A stretch of DNA of 64,000 bases from Drosophila persimilis. Its lineage: Eukaryota; Arthropoda; Insecta; Diptera; Drosophilidae. This document shows, in pieces, positions 46,301 to 55,395 of the stretch. Under the pieces are notes generated by a model. The model did not search any database. It saw only the letters and a program-made list of their open reading frames with translations, and was not told the DNA's origin. The stretch covers positions 4,526,001 through 4,590,000 of the forward strand of contig NW_020825312.1 of the NCBI RefSeq assembly GCF_003286085.1, written 5' to 3'. The position numbers were made by a program, and so were the translations under genes. Each line of letters starts with the position of its first letter. Position 1 is the stretch's first letter.

Positions 46301-49300
46301 TGGCTCATTTGTTACTGCTGCTGCCTTTTCTCTCCCTGTGTGCACTTTGCTGGGTTTTCGGCGCCGCTTTGAGTGGAACTCGGAGATGCGAAAGAAAAAG
46401 TCATTGCGCATGCGCAACCATACTTTCCATTAAAGCGCACACAGACACTCTCCTACACCTACTGTACATTCGCTTAGACGTGCCCAGGGTCTCTGATTAG
46501 CCCGAAAGATTGTATCCAAATTGGCCAAGTGCGCGTTTCCGACCAGCTTGCACCGTTTTGGTTAGCTGAGAAGTCGGCTGGCTTGTTATGGACGTCCCAA
46601 TGGGAATGGAGGAAACGAAACACACTCTAAATGAAAGCCGATTTCCCCGCTTAGACTCGACGTAGGGGTCAACCAACTCCGCACCTAATGGATCGTTCCA
46701 ATGTGGAATGGGTACGGGTATTCATGAAAACGTTTTTCCCCACTTTTGTAATCTTTCCTGTGCAACTTGGGAAGTTGGATTCGAACTCAAGGGATATCTT
46801 TATCTGATCTTTATTTTAAGACAAAGATTCCACAATTTCGTGATACTAATCTTTCCCTGTTCCTCCCCGCCCATCAAAAAAAGAACCTCATGCATTCCAA
46901 GGAAAAAAAGCGACGAGTCCGGATCATTCTCAGCATTGTGACGGCTGTCATATTCGTTGCTCTGCTGGCCACCGCCCTCGTGTTTATCCTTAAGGCGGAC
47001 GACGACAATGGCAGCAGCTCGGACAACTCTGGCAACAATGGAATAGACCTGGAGGATGTGCTAAGCGGTCAATTATACGCCAAACGCTTCAACGGCAGCT
47101 GGAGCAATGACAACAGTGTGCTCTACAAGGATAATGCGGTAAGTGGGAATAACAAGGATAGCGATTCCACAACACCTACATGGGTTACTCCACCTCGCAG
47201 TCCATCATGGAGTACGATGTCAAGACGGGAGTTCGCACGGCGCTGCTCCACAATGCGGCGCACTATGTGCTGTACGAGAAGTCCGCGGACGGGGAACTTC
47301 TGCTGCTGGCCAAGAACTACAAGAAGAACTTCCGGTACAGCTTCCTGGCCGAGTACGATATCTACAACTTCAGCACGAACCTGATCAAGCCGCTGACCAT
47401 TCAGAACCAACAGCTCTATCTGAGCATGGTCCAGTGGGCGCCGGTGGGCAATGCCCTCATCATCAACTACGACCGCAATCTGTACTACAAGAAGAGCGCC
47501 CTGGAGCCGGAGATAGTCATCACCAGCGACGAGCAGGCCGGCATCCTTAACGGCATTCCGGACTGGGTCTACGAGGAGGAGGTCTTCAGCTCAAATGTGG
47601 CCACCTGGTTCAATCCCTCGGGCACTCAGCTGGCCTTCATTAAGTTCGATGACTCGTCGACGCATCTGATCAACTTCCCCTACTACGGCGATGCTGGGGA
47701 CCTCCGCTACCAGTATCCCCTGCACCAGGTGATTGCCTATCCCAAGGCGGGATCCTCGAATCCCCGTGTCGAGCTGGTCATGGTCGATCTCCAGCGTGCG
47801 GTGTCCGGTGGGGATTTCATCACCACCATGCCCGTCCCGCCTGCTCTCAACACGGAAACGGATTACATTGTCACCGTCGTCAGCTGGGTGGACGATGCAC
47901 ACGTCCTCTCCATCTGGATGAATCGCATTCAGAACGCCGCCTATGTCGTAACCTTCGATGGACTTAATCGGAAAGTGGTAAGTGCCTCCCAGGGCCGGTT
48001 CTGCTCCCCCAACTGTAGCATATCGTCCCTCGTAGATCTACAGCACGGAATCAAAAACTGGCTGGGTAGATCTTTACACGGCTCCCTTCCGGAACCGCAA
48101 TGGATCCCGACTGGCCGTCGTCCTGCCCCACAACAACTACAAGCATCTGCAGCTGCTCAGCTCCAGTGTCAGCAGCGCGGAGCAGCAGCAGCTGGAGCCG
48201 CTGACCGAGGGAAAGTACGTGGTGGACAGCATCCTCCACTGGGACGCCACCAACGATGTGATCTTCTACACGGCCAACACGGAGGAGCACCCAGAGCAGC
48301 TGCATCTGTATGCCATCAGGGCCCAGGCCAAGCAGAACGCCAAGTGCTTGACCTGCAAGCTCATCAAATCGGGTGATGTGGAACAGACCTACTTCTCGGC
48401 GACGTTCAATGACAATAACCATATGGTGATCACCTCGCTGGGACCTGGCATTCCTACCACCCACCTCTACGAATGGAAATATGTGGACTGTTAGTATAGA
48501 TACTCCAATGGAATAGGATTCACATCCCCTAACATTTTCGATTGTTCTATGCCTACAGCTCAGGTTGTCGTCACGAATGTGCTCGACTGGGAGACAAATG
48601 AGGCACTGCGGGCCAAGCTGAAGGGCGTGGCCCTGCCCACGCACAAGATTCTGACGGTGAACATTGACGGGGGCTTCCAGGCCAAGGTTCTCCTCCAGCT
48701 GCCACCCAATTTGGATACCAGCGGCAACACCAAATACCCCATGTTGGTGGATGTCTATGGGGGACCCGACTCGTATTCCGTAAGTTCAAATGACTGCAGC
48801 CACAGCCACTACTCGTAAGTTACTCTATGAATTGTGCTGCTTAGGTAACCAACAAGTGGATGCTGGACTGGGGCACATATCTAACCTCGAACCAGTCGGT
48901 GATCTATGCCAAGATTGATGGGCGTGGCTCGGGACTGCGCGGCGAGAGCCTGCTGCACGCCATCTACCTGCAGTTGGGCACTGTAGAGATCAGTGATCAG
49001 ATCACGGTTACTCAGTAAGTTTTCTCGCAAATAACCCGCTCATCTCTGGCTCACACGTCCCCCCAATCTGCAGGAACCTCACCGAAATTTACAAATACAT
49101 TGATCGCGACCATATCGGCATTTGGGGATGGTCATATGGTGGCTATGCTGCGGCCATGGCTTTGGCCAACGATGGTGATGAAGTGTTCAAGTGTGCGGCT
49201 TCCATAGCTCCGGTCACAGACTGGGCTTACTACGGTGGGTGAACTCTTGGCCTCCATCCATTAGGGACCCCGTCTAAAAGAAACCCCTCTTCTTTGGCAG

Positions 49301-49688
49301 ATTCAATTTATACGGAGCGTTATATGGCCCTGCCCAATACGAATGAGGTGGGCTATGCCAACTCCAGGCTGAGCACACGGGCCCAGAAGTTGAGGGGCAA
49401 GAAATATCTGCTGGTCCATGGCACACTCGATGACAATGTGCACTACCAGCAGGCCATGATCCTGGCCAAGAACCTGGAGCGTCACGATATACTCTTCAAG
49501 CAGATTGTAAGTGGTCCACTCTACACGTAGCTACTCGAATCTCGATTATTGACTATGTGTATCCCTTGCAGAGCTATGCTGACGAGGATCACGGTCTGTC
49601 TAATGTGCGCCCGCATTTGTATCATTCATTGGACCGCTTCTTTGGCGAGTGCTTCGCCAGCAGTCGCCTGATGAAAAGTGCTAAATAA
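40338..49688 (+). CDS. ome: omega: DPP4-family membrane serine exopeptidase (1043 or 802 aa)
   Basis: Ten coding exons, all with consensus or near-consensus splice sites and consistent phases: 40338-40385, 43211-43933, 46884-47138, 47201-47977, 48036-48489, 48559-48779, 48845-49014, 49074-49234, 49301-49506, 49572-49688. The product is a type II membrane protein: cytoplasmic N terminus, one membrane helix (about residues 271-293, after the basic KEKKRRVR), then a beta-propeller and an alpha/beta-hydrolase domain. The peptide-end-binding Glu-Glu motif is in DWVYEEEVF (about 467-469). The catalytic triad is intact: Ser in GWSYGG (about 903), Asp in HGTLDDNVH (about 981) and His in DEDHG (about 1012), so it should cleave X-Pro or X-Ala dipeptides outside the cell, unlike the inactive DPP6/10 relatives. 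The 723-base second exon is frame-neutral; skipping it gives an 802-aa form. The 48489/48490 donor is GTTAGT, slightly weak. D. melanogaster omega is of similar length as I recall. AATAAA at 49730. Confidence 0.92.
40386..43210 (+). other. ome: ome intron after the first coding exon
   Basis: A 2.8-kb intron from CAG|GTAAGA to GGAAAAG|TAT. It includes a CA run (41012-41029), TATG repeats near 40841-40852 and a GGTCCGTGG minisatellite (42026-42067). No nested gene is seen. Confidence 0.6.
42026..42067. repeat. GGTCCGTGG-type minisatellite
   Basis: Five tandem copies of an 8-9-bp unit (GGTCCGTGG, GTCCGTAG variants) inside an ome intron. Confidence 0.7.
43211..43933 (+). other. ome: ome frame-neutral exon for a low-complexity cytoplasmic region
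   Basis: The exon begins after a pyrimidine-rich acceptor (CCCTTTCTCCTACGGAAAAG) and ends at TTTAAG|GTAAGC. It is 723 bases, phase 0 at both ends, and encodes 241 residues placed before the membrane helix. Content in order: poly-Gln tracts, a Gly/Ser-rich stretch, a His/Pro repeat (HPHPHPHQHAHTHQHG), a short ordered-looking segment (CKCEHPSIELMGYEEAVIA), a Thr/Gly repeat, and an acidic/Ser end (SSLDDDDLASAGSFGDGMSRF). DPP4 relatives in vertebrates have only a few cytoplasmic residues here. Confidence 0.75.
43934..46883 (+). other. ome: ome intron before the membrane-anchor exon
   Basis: A 2.95-kb intron from GTAAGC to CATCAAAAAAAG. The acceptor has its pyrimidine tract 12-30 bases upstream (CTTTCCCTGTTCCTCCCCGC). 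It holds a CAGTCCC repeat (46110-46156). No nested gene supported. Confidence 0.55.
46110..46156. repeat. CAGTCCC-type 7-8-bp repeat
   Basis: Five to six imperfect tandem units of CCCAGTC inside an ome intron. Confidence 0.65.
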
Positions 49689-49729
49689 ACAACGCAAAAA
49701 TGCCAATATGCGAAAATGCAATAATATAA

Positions 49730-49735
49730 AATAAA
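49730..49735 (+). terminator. ome: ome polyadenylation signal
   Basis: AATAAA lies 42 bases after the TAA stop at 49688. Confidence 0.65.
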
Positions 49736-51894
49736 GGTAATATACGTATGCTCGTAATAGAAGAGAAGTTATAGGTATTTATATCAAATCCTGATTAGCT
49801 ATGCCCACAACAGAGAGGAACATTTTCCAATGCTAGCAAATGATAAACTAAGCCACAAATTGGTACTTAAAAAGTTATTAGATTTCTGCTTGAATTCAAA
49901 AAAAGTAAAACAGAACAACATTAAACAAAGTAATTAATCCATAGTGTTCAGTATGTTGAAAAAAGGAAAACTTAATGCAGGTCCAAAAATGTTATAGGAT
50001 AACTTGGTACAATAATAATGATATTTCCAAATTGAATTTTAAGAAGTTTTAAACCCTATGGACACCAGATCCATGCTACATTTACTTATAAATGTAGTGA
50101 GTATAGTATAGAGCGAAATGCATTTTTTTTTTTTTGTCTAGCTAGTGCCTGATTATAATGCTTAAAACATAAATATTTAATGTAGATATTGCAATTAAAA
50201 TTATAAAAATTTAAACGTGTATTCAACGAAACTTTTCAGGCGCTCCATTTAATGCTTACCGATTCTAAGTAGGTCAAAGTTCGCTTGATGAAACTATTGC
50301 TGCAAATTGAAAGCCAGAAATAGAAAGTAGTTTGTAACATTTTATAGTTTTTTAATTTGCTACTTGTATAAAAACAATGTTAAAGAACTTGTACATATTT
50401 AAATAAATAGTTGTTTAATGGCTTTTTTTTAGAAAGAAACATATTGTGTATAGGCAACAGTTAAAAAGGCAAGCAAACAATAAACATAAATAAATATATT
50501 TAAATGCATTTTTAATGTGGCTCTGCTTGGAATACGGCTGTCCGCAAGGGCAACCAAGGGCTGCTCGAAAGAAATAATAAACTGATACAACTAAGTGTTA
50601 GGGGCTCCGAATTTGGGAATATTTGTGAATCATTAAATAAATAACCAACAAAGGAAACACACTCTTATAACTATAGTATTTAGTCCTCTTATCTAGAGCA
50701 TTGATGATCGAAATCCGGGGCGGGGGATAATTTAAAAGTGAGTCAAAAAATGTAAGCATTCGAACTCTAGCAAGAACCGGAACCAGAAGATGGCCTCCTG
50801 ATGCTGGACCTTGCAGAACCTTGAAAAGAGCAGAAGGACACACGAAGCTGGGAGCCGATTCAAACTTTTCTTTGCTTCATTAGAACTTCGAGTACACTCC
50901 CAAAGCTTAAATTACCTATTACTGTCCATAGAGTTGCAGAAAATAACAGAAATTCAATGACATTTTACTTTCAGTAGAACGGTTCGCTTTATTTCCTTAG
51001 CCCCAAAAACCGGGTTACATCAATATTTTTGCCTGTGGATAAGACGCGCATGTGTCGGTCTATTCCATTTGTAATCCTAAGGGCTCTTTTCTGCCTCAAC
51101 AGTTTCAAAAAATCGCATTACAATTTTTGGGAAATGGTTCGGTTTTTCGGGTTTTCGGTTTTTCTCTAGATTGAAGTTGATATTCGTATATTACAATTGA
51201 TTACGTTTCTATACGTTCTGCTGGTTGATCTGCAACTGAACCATAAATAATGCACCTTAAACGGTTAATTATAATGTGCAGATAGCTGGATCGAAAGTCG
51301 TAAACTAATTTCTATAAATATCGGTATTCGTATGGTACAAAAATAATCTGTCAATTTTATCAACTATTTAATTGAACGTTTCCATTTCCGTTTCGTTCTG
51401 TAAATTTTAATTTAATATTTTCAATTGAAAATACTTTCCTACTTGCCACAGAATATACATATATCTAATATATATATGTACAAGTCTAAAAATGGTATTC
51501 ATTATATTCTATGTTCTATATTGGATCATAATCATTATAATTAGATATATTTGATATAATACGTGTATGTACAGTATATGAATTGGACTTTCCCAAAATG
51601 TGTAGGTTTAAGTAGGTTTCTCTAGCGAGAAAAAATGTGAATCTTAACAAAATAATAAATGTCCGAGTACTTGGTAAGTCTTATAACAGAATAACCTTCT
51701 TTTACTGCTGGATTTTTTTTCAAAAATTACCGAATTAAAGCTATAAACAGCGTTAAAACCGATTGCATCTATCGCCAACACATTTTGGGAGTGGCTTCCA
51801 ATAGCTAAAACTTATCTAATATTACTTAAATCTCTATTAGCGGTATATACTCGTAGTCGTATAATCTATATATGTATTTATTTTGGGATTTCTT
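49736..51894. other. A/T-rich region between convergent 3' ends
   Basis: No gene is seen. ome (+) ends on the left and the 299-aa ORF (-) ends on the right. On the - strand AATAAA at 50993-50988 could end a 0.9-kb 3' UTR of the latter. The stretch is strongly A/T-rich with several TATATA runs, as is common for long 3' UTRs. Confidence 0.5.
50988..50993 (-). terminator. Possible polyadenylation signal of the 299-aa ORF
   Basis: The - strand reads AATAAA about 900 bases after the stop at 51895. Several other A/T-rich candidates exist in between, so the choice is uncertain. Confidence 0.3.
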
Positions 51895-52794
51895 TTACTG
51901 GAGATAAACCTCTTGGACAACTTCATGTTGCTGCTGTTGCTGCGGATCGTGGAGATCCTCCTGCAATTGCATCTGATGGTGATGCTGCTCTTCGATTACC
52001 CCGCCATCGTACTCGATCAACTGATCAGCCTCCGTCTGCTGATTATGATCGATATTCATCTGCTCCTGCTCCAGCTGGTGATGATCCACCAGCTGATCCT
52101 CCTGATGGTAGTGGATGTGATGCGGATGATGAGTGAAAACGAGAGGTGGCGGCGTCGTTGGCGTTGCTATGTGCTGGATCGGCTCGTGCATGGCTGTTGT
52201 GCTGGTCGATGTCGATGCTGTGGCGGTGGTCGTTGTCTGGTGGTAAGCTGATTGTTGGTTCCGTACAATATGACCAGCGGCGGTGACACTGGTGACGCTG
52301 GCGCGCTGATTGGTTCGCGTCAACGTAACCGTCACCTCAGAGCCCAAACCGGCAAACGAGACAGCTGGCGTGGATGTGGATGTTCCAGAAGCAGTCGAGG
52401 AAGATGCAGTTGCTCCTCCCCCAGCTGCTGCTGCCGCCGCTGCTCCTGCCGTGGCTCTGGCCTGGAGGATTTTACGAGTGGGCAATTGGGACGTGCTGTG
52501 GTTGGAGCCAGCCGATGTGGATGCTGCTCCCGATCCCGTCTGGGATCCCGACTGGGGCACGTAGTTGATGAGCAGAACACGCTCGCCGCTGGTTGTCTGC
52601 GCTGCATGGCCGCGCAGTATGCGACGCTGAAGTGTTCCTGCGCCAGATGATGCTGTTGCTGCTGTCGATGTTGCTGCTGCTGTCGATGGTGTGTTGCATC
52701 TGCTGTTGCTGCTCACTGTTGTTGCCGTAGCTGCCGTCGCACTACTGTGCGCCGGCTGCCCACTCCCCCCGCCTCCTCCAGGGCCGCTGGTCAT
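51895..52794 (-). CDS. Gln/His/Ser/Thr-rich low-complexity protein (299 aa)
   Basis: I do not recognise this protein. The ORF starts at ATG 52794 (three stops lie just upstream in frame) and ends at TAA. Order: Gly/Ser/Ala/Thr-rich N terminus (1-50); a more ordered segment with RRILRGHAAQTTSGERVLLI; an Ala/Gly/Ser-rich stretch; a second ordered segment (about 155-185, containing SEVTVTLTRTNQRASVTSV); a Thr/Ser stretch; and a C-terminal 85 residues full of His, Gln, Glu and Asp (for example HHPHHIHYHQEDQLVDHHQ). The two ordered islands and the long single frame argue that it is coding. It lies 2 kb downstream of the last Trl exon on the same strand. It could be an independent intronless gene (TATA-like box at 52937-52943) or a distal alternative C-terminal exon of Trl, but no acceptor of the right phase for Trl was found at its start, so a separate gene is favoured. 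A transcription-related role is only a guess from composition. Confidence 0.6.
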   Translation of the reverse strand: MTSGPGGGGGSGQPAHSSATAATATTVSSNSRCNTPSTAAATSTAATASSGAGTLQRRILRGHAAQTTSGERVLLINYVPQSGSQTGSGAASTSAGSNHSTSQLPTRKILQARATAGAAAAAAAGGGATASSSTASGTSTSTPAVSFAGLGSEVTVTLTRTNQRASVTSVTAAGHIVRNQQSAYHQTTTTATASTSTSTTAMHEPIQHIATPTTPPPLVFTHHPHHIHYHQEDQLVDHHQLEQEQMNIDHNQQTEADQLIEYDGGVIEEQHHHQMQLQEDLHDPQQQQQHEVVQEVYLQ

Positions 52795-52936
52795 ATCGTT
52801 GGATCATCATTACGTATTGTTACCTCCTTTCAAAATGAAAACCTTCTTGACCAAAATGTTCTTATTGTTGCCCTGTTGATGATTGTTTCATTGATGGTTG
52901 ATGTTGTTGATGGATTGATTGATGGCATGAACACAG

Positions 52937-52943
52937 TTTTTAT
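52937..52943 (-). promoter_or_regulatory. TATA-like box upstream of the 299-aa ORF
   Basis: The - strand reads GTGTATAAAAACTG, with TATAAAA at 52943-52937, about 145 bases before the ATG. A start near 52912 would leave a leader of about 118 bases containing a short upstream ORF (ATG in CATCAATGAAAC). Confidence 0.4.
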
Positions 52944-54757
52944 ACACATAGATTTCGATATTGATTCGATTTTGATTTTGATTTGGTTAGATGGTGAGTT
53001 ATTAACGAGGCAGCGAGAAAGAGAGAAGAAGACAAGATAAAACGATTCGTTAATGATCTGGTTATGTGTTGTGTTATGAGGAGGTGTTGCGTGGGGTGGG
53101 GTGGGGGTTGGTGGGGTTTTGTTCTTGTGGTGTTGGTGCCTTTTGGTCCTTTGGTCCAATTAGTCACCATTCGTTTGGTATGACTACAGATCCAGTTCAA
53201 TCAGTAGTTCCTTGTGTCAAACTTAAAAAACAATTAGCGTGCAAGTTAATTTTCTACTCATGCCCAATGTTACAAATGAACCAAAAAAGAAAGTGTTGAA
53301 AGTATAAAGTATATAGATTCGCCATCACCAAAACAAATACTCGAACATAAAAAAATACTTTTTGAAAATTTTGTGTTTGTTTAAACAGTTTTTGGTTTAT
53401 TTTCTGGTTTTTTTTTTCTTGTTTAAATAAAATTAAATTTTATTTAAGTATTTAAAAAGACTAAAAATAGGTTTACAAATTCCAGATAGATGGAACATTC
53501 TCGTGGCGCTCAAATTTACACAATTAAATCATAATTTCAGGAGGCACTCCATCTATCTGAACGAGCTCTGGGGGGTTCAAGGATCAAGGGTTCTAAGGTT
53601 CAAAAAAAATGTTCAACTATTAAAGTTAGGAAATATATGAATGTATACTAGATATATAAAAAAAATTTGTTGGGTTTAAGCAAAGACTATACAATACCAA
53701 GTCGTTGCATGAGGAACAAATGCTTTTTCAATTTTCGTTTGACGCTTCATGGTACGGGCGCGCGGGGCTAGTACTTCAGTTCTCTTTTACGCTACCTTCT
53801 CCTCCGAAATGCTACTCGGCTTCGAGTCGGTGTGTCTCGAGAGAAAGAATACAAGCGTGGTCGCTGATGTCTTTGGCGCGGCAAAGTGGGGACTCAGCCG
53901 AAATAGTCAAAAAATTTTATGAGATAAATTTAATGTACTCATCTAATAGAGAATTTTCCAATCGAATTTTCAAGATAGTTTTAGTTTAATAGATATAAGC
54001 ACTCAAAGTTTAACAGCTTTTTGGTCGCTCATGCAACATCTTGGTATTGTATAGTCTTTGGTTTAAGATTAAAATTAGAGCGCATTGTTCTTAACCAGGG
54101 AAACGTCAAAGCCAAGGCCTTTTGATTGGTTGATTGGTTGATTGGGCCACCGAATGGATCGAGCTCTTATACAAGCACATTCTCTCTTGAAACGATTATT
54201 TAAAAATCTTTAAGCTATCTATGTAAATACAGTACGAATATTTAACTAAATTGGTTTAAACTTTAAAGCCAAGGTGCTGCTGCTCAGGACAGGCAGAGCT
54301 ACCGCTATCGCTAGCCCTGGCGCTGGCGCTGAGCAGGAGAACCTTATGAAAGAGACACACTACGCAATATTGCAAGTTTTCAGGGGGTTTCAGAGTCTGA
54401 CTAGCGTACCTCTAGCATTGGGACGTGGATCAAACTACGAGTATCCAGAATTAAAATAGCAATATGCAGATAACCATATCCGATAACCATAGCGCACTTA
54501 AACATAAATCTAGCAACGAAACTAAATAGGTATGTGTAGGTAGAGCGAAATCAACAATTAAGGTCATTGAATTGTACAACAAAATGGTAATAGCTAGAGG
54601 CTCGTGGTGTACGGCAAGAGCGGGGACAGACCCGCCCCTGGCCGTCCATCGAGAGCCAGTTTTGACTTTCCCTTCGTTTAGAAATGAGCTACGCAAGCAG
54701 TTTATATACGAGTAGAACAGATTATAATAATAGATTCTACGTTTCGGTCTTGTCCGA
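52944..54757. other. Region between Trl and the 299-aa ORF
   Basis: No gene is seen on either strand. It probably includes the 3' UTR of the long Trl transcript, and it contains the 380-bp inverted-repeat element at 53681-54060. AATAAA on the - strand occurs in A/T-rich sequence near 53395 and 53437. Confidence 0.5.
53674..54067. mobile_element. 380-bp inverted-repeat element (MITE) with 7-bp target duplication
   Basis: Left end 53681 and right end 54060 form inverted repeats of about 40 bases with 35 matches; the outer 21 are identical (starting CAAAGACTATACAATACC). Direct repeats GTTTAAG flank it at 53674-53680 and 54061-54067. The inside has no transposase-like frame. A short element with inverted ends and target duplication is a non-autonomous DNA transposon. 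A 7-bp duplication is known for the 1360/Protop branch of the P superfamily, so that is a candidate, but I do not recognise the terminal sequence. Confidence 0.8.
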
Positions 54758-55139
54758 TCAGAGCGTCTGTTGGGGTTGTGTTTGCTGTTGTGGTGGCTGC
54801 TGCTGTGGCTGCTGTTGTTGGAAATCAGTCATATTCACCTGATTCAAGTTGCCTATGATCTGATGCCCCTGCAGGGTCTGCACCTGGGCAATCGACATCG
54901 GCGCCCCACTCTCGCTGCCGTCCGCCGCCTGGGCCACCAGCTGCTGCTGACCGGCCGCCTGTTGCTGCACTGCCGCCGCCTGGGCACTCGTCGTGGCCGT
55001 TGTTATATTGCCGGACGAGTCTATGATCTGATGATGCTGCAGCTGTTGTTGCACCTGAACCTGCTGCTGCTGCTGTTGCTGTTGCTGCTGCTGCACTTGT
55101 CCTCCCGACGAGGTGGTGGTTACTGTCATTGTCGGTTGC

Positions 55140-55183
<44 letters not shown>

Positions 55184-55395
55184 CTGTTGTTGTTGTTGCT
55201 GCTGCTGCTGCTGTTGTTGCTGGGCATCGGGATCTTTCTTCACCTGCACACCTTGCAGCGTGTGCAGGGACTGCACCGTCTGTACCTGGGGGACTCCTCC
55301 TGCACTCGAGCTCAGCGCTGCACTCCCACCCGAACCAGAGCCCGATCCCGAACCCGAACCGGAGGTGCCGCTGCCCGACTTTTTGCCACTGGATG
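54758..55395 (-). other. Trl: Trl C-terminal exon of the long form
   Basis: The exon opens after CTTTCCTTTCAG and completes a split codon from the donor at 56993. It encodes a Ser/Gly linker (SSGKKSGSGTSGSGSG), QVQTVQSLHTLQGVQVKKDP, a poly-Gln run and further Gln-rich blocks ending QPQQTL. Confidence 0.85.

Noticed and set aside
47139-47161. A 23-base intron in ome (GTAAGT...GATAG)
   Set aside because: It would restore the frame but is far below the size spliceosomes handle. The 62-base intron 47139-47200 ending CCACCTCGCAG also keeps the frame and aligns with DPP4.
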